This document shows, piece after piece, positions 8,357 through 15,132 of a DNA stretch of 30,710 nucleotides; within the stretch, counting starts at the first letter, position 1, and the number at the start of each line of letters is the position of its first letter. The stretch lies in NCBI GenBank assembly GCA_052400685.1, contig JBQTGJ010000029.1. The stretch is one strand, 5' to 3'. The notes beneath the pieces are model-generated. The model was not told the origin of the DNA and did no database searches. It saw only the letters and a program-made list of their open reading frames with translations. Position numbers and translations under genes: made by a program. The DNA is from CAZHHH01 sp052400685 (GTDB lineage Bacteria; Bacteroidota; Bacteroidia; Bacteroidales; Marinilabiliaceae).

Positions 8357-8532
8357 TATTTATTTTCTATTAATTCTTTCGGTTTAACATCTAATATCCC
8401 GGCAATTTTAAATAATACTTCAAGTCTTGGTTGTTGCCTGTTTTGCACATATGAGTTGACCATATTGTAGCTTTTTCCAAGTTTTTCAGCTAACCAAGTT
8501 TGTTTGATTCCCTTTTCTTTAATCCTATTCAT
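8356..8532 (-). CDS. Small Cro/CI-type helix-turn-helix regulator of the type I operon
   Basis: This is a 58-residue gene. Translation from ATG at 8532 gives MNRIKEKGIKQTWLAEKLGK, then a recognition-helix region (SYNMVNSYVQNRQQP), then LEVLFKIAGILDVKPKELIENK. This is the classic HTH_3 (Xre/Cro) fold reduced to its DNA-binding core. Its TAA overlaps the hsdM ATG by one base (TAATG). It probably controls the timing of R-M expression, as controller proteins do in other systems. It is a clear paralogue of the regulator at 19719-19940; both share QTWLAEK and the LDV-x-x-x-ELI ending. Confidence 0.85.
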   Translation of the reverse strand: MNRIKEKGIKQTWLAEKLGKSYNMVNSYVQNRQQPRLEVLFKIAGILDVKPKELIENK

Positions 8533-8568
8533 TGCTCTTATAATTACTCAGCATTAAAAATATATAAT

Positions 8569-8587
8569 CATCTCATAATATAAGATG
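8569..8587. promoter_or_regulatory. Candidate operator palindrome upstream of the HTH-hsdM operon
   Basis: CATCTCATAATATAAGATG is an inverted repeat (CATCT...AGATG) with an AT centre, 37 bases upstream of the small HTH gene. It is placed where an autoregulating Cro-type protein would bind. There is no direct evidence of binding, and the flanking AT-rich sequence makes chance palindromes fairly likely. Confidence 0.3.
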
Positions 8588-8650
8588 TTATTATCAATTT
8601 ATTCTGGGTGCGCTGGTAAGAAGTAGCTTTTTTAGCAATTTGGGGATTGT

Positions 8651-8690
8651 GGGTTGACTCGTGCGAATTGCAAATGTGCTGCTTGTGTGG
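8651..8690. repeat. Short non-coding repeat D (first copy)
   Basis: The core GTGCGAATTGCAAATGTG (8661-8678) is identical to 15092-15109, and both lie in untranslated sequence of an R-M unit: upstream of the type I operon here, downstream of the BcgI-like operon there. A weaker relative (CCAAATGTGCTATTTGTGCG) is at about 18419-18438. The rest of 8533-8792 shows no convincing gene; an open frame at 8568-8801 has no family features and starts inside the repeat boundary. Confidence 0.5.
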
Positions 8691-8792
8691 TGGGGTTTCT
8701 TTTTTTGAGGGAGGGAAAAAAACAAAATAAATTTTTCCAAGTTTGCACATTATTTCTTCAATGAACTGTGTCTTTTTTTCGCTTGCATACAA

Positions 8793-9117
8793 CACACTCA
8801 TATCATCATTAACATTTCTCGCATTAAGTAGTAATTACCTAATATATCTTTATCAAACGAAAACATCTTTATAAACAGCCTTCATGTCGTTTTCGCAAAA
8901 ACAACCCCCTAATATACTGAAAACTAAAGCGTATTAAAAAAATAAATTGAGAGAATAAACTTAGGAGCAGAAGCAACACAATTAAAGCATGGGCATTCTT
9001 CTCAAAAACATAAAAAAACGACAGTAGGTCCATAGTATTTTGTTGTAGCTCTACCGGAATGTAGTTCAACCTGGAGTAATCGCTGGGTCGTGCCGACCGC
9101 TCATACTCCTATATATT
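8793..9117 (-). repeat. Family A inter-cassette repeat, copy 1
   Basis: This AT-rich non-coding segment of about 325 bases matches 11603-11920 and 13526-13845 closely and 18465-18787 more loosely. On the minus strand it starts with AATATATAGGAGTATGAGCGG directly after the bases that pair with the cassette start, contains a small hairpin (GGTCGGCACGACC), and ends GAGTGTG before the TT of the next unit. It separates the membrane-protein gene at 9130-10335 from the region upstream of the type I operon. Confidence 0.9.
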
Positions 9118-9129
9118 GTGCACAGTATT

Positions 9130-10335
9130 TTATTGTTTGCCTGAATTTGTATTGTTAGTAATCTTCTCATTCTTTTTAGTTTCAAAAAAGGATTTCAAAT
9201 ACATAGATGTTTCGATAAATTTTAAGTGATTCTGTTTTTCACTTTTAATGACCTTAAGCATTTCATCATATTCCTTTTGTGAGCAATTTTCAATACATAT
9301 TCTTTCTACCTGTTTGTCTTCGACAAAATCCTTCAAGCTAGTTCTTTGATATACAAGTTGCAATCTGTCTTTTCTGTTTAGAATATCAATTAAAAGCTTG
9401 TATGCATTTTTATTGTTTCCTTCTTTATATAGAGTCTGAAAGAGATACATATCTAACAAATTGATGAATTTGGCATGTTCCTTCTTTGCCTTACTAATAT
9501 ATTTTCTAGCAAGTTTATATTGTTTAGAATGATATAAATAACCAATTCTTGAGATGTCAACGCCCCAGTCAGAATAAGAGTTTTTAAAGTATACATGATA
9601 TTTAAGTTCGACATATAACTTGTATAATTCAAAAAAAGCACCAGCGGAATTATATAGTGTAGTGTTCATATCGTAATATGTAACGATTCCAATTTTAGTA
9701 TCGGGTATTCTTTTAAGATTATTAAATGGATATTGGGTGGTTAAATGTGCTCGTATCTTTTCAAGAAATAATATCTCATAAGTTGAAAGGTATTGAGAGA
9801 GAATTAGTAATCTATTTATTAATTCATTAACAGTTGATTTAGTCGTTTCTAGCGGTTCATAAATAGAAACAAGATAGGGGGATATTTCATTGTATAATTT
9901 GAATTCTTTATAGCTCTCATTAATGCACTTATTTTGCAATCCAATTTTTAAGTCATCAAGAGTTAGTTTACCTGAATTAATTATACTTTGGTAGTCAGAA
10001 GTTGAATGTAATGAACGCCGCATTATACCATCAAATAGACTGCTTAATTTATTTTTTATAGCATTAAATTCATAATCTGTCTTTTGCCTTAATTTACTCT
10101 TTCTCTTTTTTTCAGGGAAGTAATAAACAATCAGGAAAAAAGCAAAAGATGCAATTATTGATGTAGTAATTGACATTGCAATTGGATAAATCCATTGCGT
10201 ATATATATCCGTCTCATTTGATATTAAATGTTCTGAACTTGACATATCATTTCCGCTTCTATTTCCAATTGAATAACAACAAAATGTAGAAATCTGGAAA
10301 ATGAAAAGAACACTAAGTATAAATTTTGAAAACAT
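9130..10335 (-). CDS. Unknown membrane-anchored protein (cassette 1)
   Basis: The 401-residue product is not recognised. It starts with a hydrophobic segment (about 3-24, possibly a signal peptide) and has a second strong membrane helix at about 48-73 (WIYPIAMSITTSIIASFAFF onward), followed by a basic stretch (PEKKRKSKLRQK). The remaining about 320 residues are polar, largely helical by composition and probably cytoplasmic, with a short region reminiscent of helical-hairpin repeats near 275-345. It is alone between repeats A1 and B1, in a unit that starts TTGTGCAC and ends GTGCACAA. A membrane-linked defence role is possible only by context. Confidence 0.7.
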   Translation of the reverse strand: MFSKFILSVLFIFQISTFCCYSIGNRSGNDMSSSEHLISNETDIYTQWIYPIAMSITTSIIASFAFFLIVYYFPEKKRKSKLRQKTDYEFNAIKNKLSSLFDGIMRRSLHSTSDYQSIINSGKLTLDDLKIGLQNKCINESYKEFKLYNEISPYLVSIYEPLETTKSTVNELINRLLILSQYLSTYEILFLEKIRAHLTTQYPFNNLKRIPDTKIGIVTYYDMNTTLYNSAGAFFELYKLYVELKYHVYFKNSYSDWGVDISRIGYLYHSKQYKLARKYISKAKKEHAKFINLLDMYLFQTLYKEGNNKNAYKLLIDILNRKDRLQLVYQRTSLKDFVEDKQVERICIENCSQKEYDEMLKVIKSEKQNHLKFIETSMYLKSFFETKKNEKITNNTNSGKQ

Positions 10336-10378
10336 CTTGATTTGAAGGTCGTTTTAGTTTGAATAATATTGTGCACAA

Positions 10379-10500
10379 CGGAAAATTATAAGTTACGTGG
10401 CGGATTGCGGGTGATTTCCTGTCCGCATACGGACAAGGAAAACATGCGGGAATCCGCCGCTGGCATACCACTGAGGCCGCCATGGAATTTATAAAATGTT
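10379..10500 (-). repeat. Family B palindromic inter-cassette repeat, copy 1
   Basis: The segment is 122 bases and nearly identical to 12562-12683. It is an imperfect palindrome. The outer arms are TTTATAAATTCCATGGCGG and the complement of CGTAACTTATAATTTTCCG. The inner arms are GGCGGATTCCCGC and GCGGGTGATTTCC-type sequence, and at the tip TTTCCTTGTCCG pairs with CGGACAGGAAA around TATG. Size and unpaired bases resemble integron attC hairpins. The minus strand ends CCG before TTGTGCAC, the start of the next unit. Confidence 0.9.
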
Positions 10501-10531
10501 GGCGGTAGTTTTTATTTGTTAATAATTCATC

Positions 10532-10858
10532 TTAATCTTTTAATGCTGACACAGCACAATAATTAGATGCTGGATAGTCGTCACTTTTCTTTCGATTATT
10601 TTGCCACTGAAGAGGTTGTAAATTTGAGAGCAGGTCATTTCCCCCTTTTGCTACTGGTTTTATATGGTCAATTTCCCATCCAGTTCCGTCTTCTGTCGTG
10701 TCTCCATAATTATTCCATTCAATCCAAGCACCACAAATATCCTTCCTTCTGGTATTTGAATTAACTCCTGGGACTATTTGAGCTTTATTCCAGACTTGTC
10801 TTTTTGTATTGTCATTGAAGCCGCTTCCATTTCTGTCAGAATTATGATTTCTTGCCAT
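10532..10858 (-). CDS. HNH endonuclease
   Basis: This 108-residue protein has a clear HNH fold: WEIDHIKPVAKGGNDLLSNL (about 61-80), then QPLQWQNNRKKSD, giving the D-H pair, the central N and the closing N/K residues of the metal-binding nuclease. The N-terminus is short and polar, without zinc cysteines or a recognition domain. The gene lies 12 bases downstream of the unknown gene at 10871-11551 and the two share one cassette, so they are probably co-transcribed and may act together, for example as nuclease and target-recognition or control partner. Confidence 0.85.
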   Translation of the reverse strand: MARNHNSDRNGSGFNDNTKRQVWNKAQIVPGVNSNTRRKDICGAWIEWNNYGDTTEDGTGWEIDHIKPVAKGGNDLLSNLQPLQWQNNRKKSDDYPASNYCAVSALKD

Positions 10859-10870
10859 AGTGATTAGATT

Positions 10871-11551
10871 TTATAATAATTTTTTTATATCATCAATTGT
10901 TTGTTCGAGTAGATTAGGGATTTTACCTTCTTCGATGTCTTTATAACTTACATATTGCGCTTTATTCACATCAACTGCAATACAATTAGAAGTGTTAACA
11001 AAGAAATCTTTAGAGAAATGTTTAATCAAATAGCGATGCAAAATATCCACAAACATTCCCAGTTCTCCTTTATCAAATCCATCTAGTTGAGCTATAAACC
11101 AAACAGCTCCAATTTCTTCGCTATTATTTATCGAGAATGTAAATACATGGTCAGGCTTTGCCTGAATTGGCAATTCTTTAATATCGAGTATTGATATGTC
11201 GGTTGGCTTTTTTAGAAATATTAAGTCTGCATTAGGCTTTAATTCTTGAAAATCGAAATCTTCAAAATTATATAGAACATCAATATTTCGTTGGAATTGA
11301 TTTTTAATCCTTTTGTCTTCATGTGTCCTGATTTTTTCAATTAATAAATCAATTTTTTCATCAAGAAGCTCAATGTTGTCATATTTGAATGCATTTGCGA
11401 TTGCACTTAAACAACTTATCCAATAATCACCACCAGAAGAACTATCATTTTCTAATGCTTTGTTTAATTTTAAATTGTTTACAAGTGTGATTCTTGAACG
11501 GTCAGATTTTCTTCTAAATTTAATTAGCTCTTTAATTCTTATTTTTTCCAT
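10871..11551 (-). CDS. Unknown protein paired with the HNH nuclease
   Basis: This 226-residue soluble protein is not recognised. The N-terminal half is charged and helical (KIRIKELIKFRRKSDRSRIT, then NNLKLNKALENDSSSGGDYW). The C-terminal half, from about residue 110, looks alpha/beta (ADLIFLKKPTDISILDIKEL, VFTFSINNSEEIGAVWFIAQ), followed by a helical region. It has no signal peptide or membrane segment. It precedes the HNH gene by 12 bases in the same cassette. A specificity, inhibitor or immunity role for the nuclease would fit, but nothing in the sequence decides between these. Confidence 0.75.
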   Translation of the reverse strand: MEKIRIKELIKFRRKSDRSRITLVNNLKLNKALENDSSSGGDYWISCLSAIANAFKYDNIELLDEKIDLLIEKIRTHEDKRIKNQFQRNIDVLYNFEDFDFQELKPNADLIFLKKPTDISILDIKELPIQAKPDHVFTFSINNSEEIGAVWFIAQLDGFDKGELGMFVDILHRYLIKHFSKDFFVNTSNCIAVDVNKAQYVSYKDIEEGKIPNLLEQTIDDIKKLL

Positions 11552-11602
11552 GTTTGTCAGGTTTAGGAGGTGAGTATGATGCTGTTTTTAAATTACCGCT
11601 AA

Positions 11603-11920
11603 CACACTCATATCGTCATTAACATTTCTCGCATTAAATAGTAATTACCTAATATATCGTTTATCAAACGAAGGCAACAAACAGTATTCATATCATTTTA
11701 GCAAAAACAACCCCCTAATATACTGAAAACGAAAGCTTATTAAAAATAAATTGAAAAATAAACTTAGGAGCAGAAGCTGCACAAGGAAAGCATGGGCATT
11801 CTTCCCAAAAACATAAAAAAAAGACAATAGGTCCATAGTATTTAGTTGTAGTCCGACCGGGGTGTCGTTCAACCTGGAGTAATCGCTGGGTCGTACCGAC
11901 CGCTCATACTCCTATATATT
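11603..11920 (-). repeat. Family A inter-cassette repeat, copy 2
   Basis: This 318-base copy lies between the lipoprotein cassette and the HNH cassette. Its left end overlaps the stop codon of the lipoprotein gene (11912-11914), because the CTATATATT end of the repeat supplies the TAG. On the minus strand it ends GAGTGTG before TTAGCGGTAA, the start of the HNH cassette. Confidence 0.9.
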
Positions 11921-12535
11921 GGCAACCGTAATTTGTTTTATTTCCTTCTTAATCTCTTTAAATTTACCATTTTTGTCAACTTTCATTTCAATCATTGTAA
12001 TAATTGTTGAATCTATCTTATAATTCATATTGTCAATATAGTGAATGTATAAACTTGTATCAATCATGCTAATCTGTCCATTGTTGTCAATAAAAGCAAA
12101 AGAGTTTGGTATATAAAATTCATCAGCTTGTCCACAAGGATTAATTATTAGAAACAAAGAGTCTAGAATATTTCCATTATTGTCGAATGAATAAATATAA
12201 GGATATAAATCATCACCCACTCGTCCGAACAAAATTAGGTCTGAAGTCTGATTAGTATTAACATAACCATAAATCTCTTCCATTTTAGTCGGAATGAAAT
12301 CTCTAAAATCCTTATAATCCGTTAGACTTACCATACTATCAAATCCACAATGTATTTCAATAGGCAAATTGTATTTTGGAAGTCTTTTTTTGAATTCAAT
12401 AAATCGCTGGTGTTTTTCACTCAAAATCGAGTCAACTTTATCCACAGGTTGCTGAATTATTTCATTCTTTCCGGTCTTGTTTGAATTGCAACTTATTAAA
12501 ATCAGAAATCCTAAAAGTAAAAGTATCTGTTTCAT
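11912..12535 (-). CDS. Small lipoprotein of unknown function (cassette 3)
   Basis: The 207-residue product starts with a lipoprotein signal (MKQILLLLGFLILISC, lipobox ISC with Cys16) and is probably exported and lipid-anchored. The mature part is polar, with hints of beta structure (LILFGRVGDDLYPYIYSFDN, FAFIDNNGQISMIDTSLYIH) as in SMI1/propeller-like or surface proteins, but no family is recognised. The last codons (ITVANI-stop) come from the cassette end and the start of repeat A2, so the C-terminus depends on which repeat follows it. It is a lone gene flanked by GGTTGCCAA on one side and TTGGCAACC on the other. Confidence 0.75.
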   Translation of the reverse strand: MKQILLLLGFLILISCNSNKTGKNEIIQQPVDKVDSILSEKHQRFIEFKKRLPKYNLPIEIHCGFDSMVSLTDYKDFRDFIPTKMEEIYGYVNTNQTSDLILFGRVGDDLYPYIYSFDNNGNILDSLFLIINPCGQADEFYIPNSFAFIDNNGQISMIDTSLYIHYIDNMNYKIDSTIITMIEMKVDKNGKFKEIKKEIKQITVANI

Positions 12536-12561
12536 TGTATGTCTCTTATTATGGTTGCCAA

Positions 12562-12683
12562 CGGAAAATTATAAGTTACGTGGTGGATTGCGGGTGATTT
12601 CCTGTCCGCATACGGACAAGGAAAACATGCGGGAGTCCGCTGTTGGCGTACCACTGAGGCCGCCATGGAATTTATAAAATGTT
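12562..12683 (-). repeat. Family B palindromic inter-cassette repeat, copy 2
   Basis: This 122-base palindromic copy differs from 10379-10500 at only a few positions (for example GGTGG for GGCGG and TGTTGGCG for CGCTGGCA). It lies between the DUF6338 cassette and the lipoprotein cassette. On the minus strand it follows CGAAACGCTAA and ends CCG before TTGGCAACC. Confidence 0.9.
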
Positions 12684-12725
12684 AGCGTTTCGTGTTTTGT
12701 TTTTTTCAAATGATATAAATGACAT

Positions 12726-12881
12726 TTACTTTTTCTTATCCTCACTACTCTTTTTTGGTGGAGTAGTCGTTCTATCAACTGTTGGTTGCCATGCTTTGAC
12801 TTTGTCTCCAACTACACTTCGTTTGTGTATTTTAACTGTTTTGCTTGTTCCTTTAGAACTAGAATTTTCTTTTTTTGCCAT
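12726..12881 (-). CDS. 51-residue basic protein downstream of the DUF6338 gene
   Basis: ATG at 12881 gives MAKKENSSSKGTSKTVKIHK, then RSVVGDKVKAWQPT, then a proline/threonine/lysine-rich tail (TTTPPKKSSEDKKK) and TAA. It is 11 bases downstream of the DUF6338 gene and fills the rest of that cassette. The motif KAWQPT followed by PP-K-rich sequence looks like small proteins I associate with DUF6338 genes; that association is from memory and not verified. It has no membrane segment, is strongly basic and is probably disordered. It would be missed by a length cut-off of 60 residues. Confidence 0.65.
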   Translation of the reverse strand: MAKKENSSSKGTSKTVKIHKRSVVGDKVKAWQPTVDRTTTPPKKSSEDKKK

Positions 12882-12892
12882 AATAATCAAGA

Positions 12893-13477
12893 TTATATGA
12901 AAAATTCAATTGTGGATATTTCATTTTCTGTAATTAACATACCTTCTGTTTGCTCTATTTTTTTAACAAATCCGTCTTTTTTATTTAACTCCCAAACTTC
13001 TTCAATATATAATTCTTTAGGAATTGGATATGTGGAGGAATATGAATTAGTACCATATTTTCCTCCTATTTTTCTGTCATTTTTTAAAGTTACAATTACA
13101 TAATAACTTTCTCTTTTCGAAAAGAAAGAATCCCATGCACTCTTTGTGGGAGTTATTAAATATTTTGAAAATATTTTTTTCTTTGAAAGTAGATGAAATA
13201 GAAATGCAGCTATTATTGGTGCAATAAGAATAATTAAACCTAAGAAAATAAAATATAGAACAGGATTATTCTCTATAAAATTGTCATTATGAATTTTAAA
13301 AAGGGGATAAGAGAATATTAATGCATTTAGAAAGCTAAATCCTATAGCCTCATAAAAATCTTTCGAAAAGTCTGTTTTTGTTTCTGCAATGAATAATCTA
13401 TATGCTTTTAAGTATATAAAACCTGGAACAAAAAATATTGTCAATAATAGTATTTTATCAAAAGTTAAATCTCCCAT
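12893..13477 (-). CDS. DUF6338 family membrane protein
   Basis: This 194-residue protein has an N-terminal hydrophobic segment with the family-like FVPGFIYLKAYRLF (about 16-29), further membrane helices at about 47-62 and 72-96, and a soluble C-terminal domain with the characteristic WDSFFSKRESYYVIVTLKND, RKIGGKYGTNS, then EVWEL and a closing ISTIEFFI strand. The C-terminal domain matches DUF6338, whose function is not established. The gene heads a two-gene cassette with the 51-residue protein. A role at the membrane, perhaps in defence or stress, is inference from its location. Confidence 0.8.
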   Translation of the reverse strand: MGDLTFDKILLLTIFFVPGFIYLKAYRLFIAETKTDFSKDFYEAIGFSFLNALIFSYPLFKIHNDNFIENNPVLYFIFLGLIILIAPIIAAFLFHLLSKKKIFSKYLITPTKSAWDSFFSKRESYYVIVTLKNDRKIGGKYGTNSYSSTYPIPKELYIEEVWELNKKDGFVKKIEQTEGMLITENEISTIEFFI

Positions 13478-13525
13478 AATTTTCTTTTTTGGTTGATAGT
13501 TGCACTTTTTTTACATGAACGCTAA

Positions 13526-13845
13526 CACACTCATATCGTTATTAACATTTTTCGCATTAAATAGTAATTACCTAATATATCGTTTATCAAACGAAGGCAA
13601 CAAACAGTATTCATATCGTTTTCGCAAAAACAACCCCCTAATATACTGAAAACTAAAGCGTATTAAAAAATAAATTGAGAGAATAAACTTAGGAGCAGAA
13701 GCTGCACAAGGAAAGCATGGGCATTCTTCCCAAAAACATAAAAAAACGACAGTAGGTCCATAGTATTTTGTTGTAGTTCTACCGGGATGTAGTTCAACCT
13801 GGAGTAATCGCTAGGTCGTGCCGACCGCTCATACTCCTATATATT
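13526..13845 (-). repeat. Family A inter-cassette repeat, copy 3
   Basis: This 320-base copy lies between the RES-domain cassette and the DUF6338 cassette and is very similar to copy 2. On the minus strand it follows GGTTGGCAA and ends GAGTGTG before TTAGCGTTC. Confidence 0.9.
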
Positions 13846-13856
13846 GCCAACCGTTA

Positions 13857-14708
13857 TTAGTCCCATTTAATCAAATTTTTTAAATTGTCTATTTCTATAG
13901 CTTCTTTCATATCTGTTTCCCGAAAAACTGGTTCCCCAGCTTCATTTAAACTGATAGTAAATTTATTTCTCAATGCACGAATTAATTCAAGATTCTCTTT
14001 TGCAAATGTTCCGTTTATTGCAAAATTCACTCCTTGATGCAAAAAAGGAACACTTGGATAATATACTCCATATGCTTTTGCGTCATTATGTGCCAATGCA
14101 ATATTAGCGTAACCTGTTGTCAAATAATAAAGTATTTGGTTATCATCATCGGAAGGTTTCCTATAGAATTCAAAGAGAAATTTATAAATCTCTTTTAAAT
14201 TTTCTTGTTCTTCTTGACTAAATTCGGCTATATATTTATCTAAATAAACTCCGTTTTCCTTATCAAATTCTGAAATTCTTTCTTCAGGATTAGGCGTTGA
14301 TACTAATATCAAGTCAAGGTCTTTTTTTAGCTTCCATGCTCCAATTGTTACAAATATTGAATCACCAACTTTATGTCCCTTTTTCGACCAGCTTTTAACT
14401 AATTCAGCATATGAAGTCGGTCTGTTTTCTGAGGCGTAAAAAACGGACTGATTAGGTCTATTACATCTACCAAAATCAGTAACAAACTTTTTAGGCGTAA
14501 GTCCAATATCAGAGATATTTAGAAAATAGTTATCTCTATCATGTGTTCGTGTCCTAAAAACTACAGAATCTTTCGGTAGCGTATAAACGAATATCGGAAG
14601 TTTTACACAAGTTAAGTATTTCCATATTACTTGCTCATAAGCATAATCGTTTGTTGTATCTATTTCTCGAAGTTCTTGCAATGCTTTTTTTACTGAGTCG
14701 ATATTCAT
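13857..14708 (-). CDS. RES-domain protein (toxin-like), no antitoxin partner
   Basis: This 283-residue protein is recognised by a RES-like core. It has VVFRTRTHD near 49-57, FGRCNRPNQSVFYASENRPT near 79-98 followed by SYAEL (the conserved R, S and E positions of RES), and AYGVYYPSVPFLHQGVNFAI near 214-233, matching the family's closing G-x-x-YPS...N-x-A pattern. RES proteins of type II toxin-antitoxin pairs (ParT, MbcT) degrade or phosphorolyse NAD+. This one is larger than the usual about 150-200 residues, with an N-terminal helix and a long insertion. It is alone in its cassette with no Xre-type antitoxin beside it, so it may be regulated internally or act in another way. Confidence 0.6.
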   Translation of the reverse strand: MNIDSVKKALQELREIDTTNDYAYEQVIWKYLTCVKLPIFVYTLPKDSVVFRTRTHDRDNYFLNISDIGLTPKKFVTDFGRCNRPNQSVFYASENRPTSYAELVKSWSKKGHKVGDSIFVTIGAWKLKKDLDLILVSTPNPEERISEFDKENGVYLDKYIAEFSQEEQENLKEIYKFLFEFYRKPSDDDNQILYYLTTGYANIALAHNDAKAYGVYYPSVPFLHQGVNFAINGTFAKENLELIRALRNKFTISLNEAGEPVFRETDMKEAIEIDNLKNLIKWD

Positions 14709-14737
14709 TGTGTTAGTCTCTTTTTAATGGTTGGCAA

Positions 14738-14927
14738 CGGATGGCGGGTCGAGTGCCGGGACTTCATTTGTCGCTTAACCCATCAAGGTACGAAGCGCCG
14801 TATATGCACCCGAGTGAAAAATATCCTGTGAATATTTTGAACGAAAGGTGGGAGCAGAGCTCGCGTACGGCCGGTGGTGTGAGAGGCTCTCCGCCAGGCT
14901 TTTAGCCTAGCGGCAGTCTACTCGATT
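14738..14927 (+). repeat. Family C inter-cassette repeat, copy 1 (group II intron-like 3' tail)
   Basis: This 190-base segment takes the place of an A or B repeat between the BcgI-like unit and the RES unit and matches positions 1-180. On the plus strand it has GAAGCGCCGTATATGC and GCGTACGGCCGGTGGTGTG as complementary half-stems, CCGCCAGGC...GCCTAGCGG as a hairpin, and ends exactly CTACTCGATT at the cassette's pairing bases. The layout suggests the domain V/VI end of a group II intron on the strand opposite the cassette genes. The region 14928-15132 is non-coding and contains repeat D. Confidence 0.8.
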
Positions 14928-15091
14928 GTGTGCTGGGCTTTATTCATTATCAGTTAATTGTCAATTTACTACAATCTTAAATCTGCTCAATCGAAGCACT
15001 GCCGTTTCCGAAAAAAATAGTTTTTAGGGTCGGCAAAAAAGCGATGGGAAACAGACAAGCTCCTTTGCAATTTCGGTTTGCGAGTTGGCTG

Positions 15092-15109
15092 GTGCGAATT
15101 GCAAATGTG
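15092..15109. repeat. Short non-coding repeat D (second copy)
   Basis: GTGCGAATTGCAAATGTG is identical to 8661-8678, with flanking similarity (GCGAGTTGGCT here, GGGTTGACTC there). It lies 23 bases beyond the stop of the specificity gene. Its role is unknown. Confidence 0.5.
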
Positions 15110-15132
15110 TATGGCTTTAAGCGTTGGCATTT

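Noticed and set aside
8568..8801. 77-residue open frame upstream of the small HTH gene
   Set aside because: Its start lies across a repeat boundary, it contains repeat D, and the peptide has low-complexity composition with no family resemblance.
8793..9117. Family A repeats as an insertion sequence or MITE
   Set aside because: They have no terminal inverted repeats, no target-site duplications and no coding capacity, and they occur only at unit boundaries in one orientation. A cassette-site explanation fits better.
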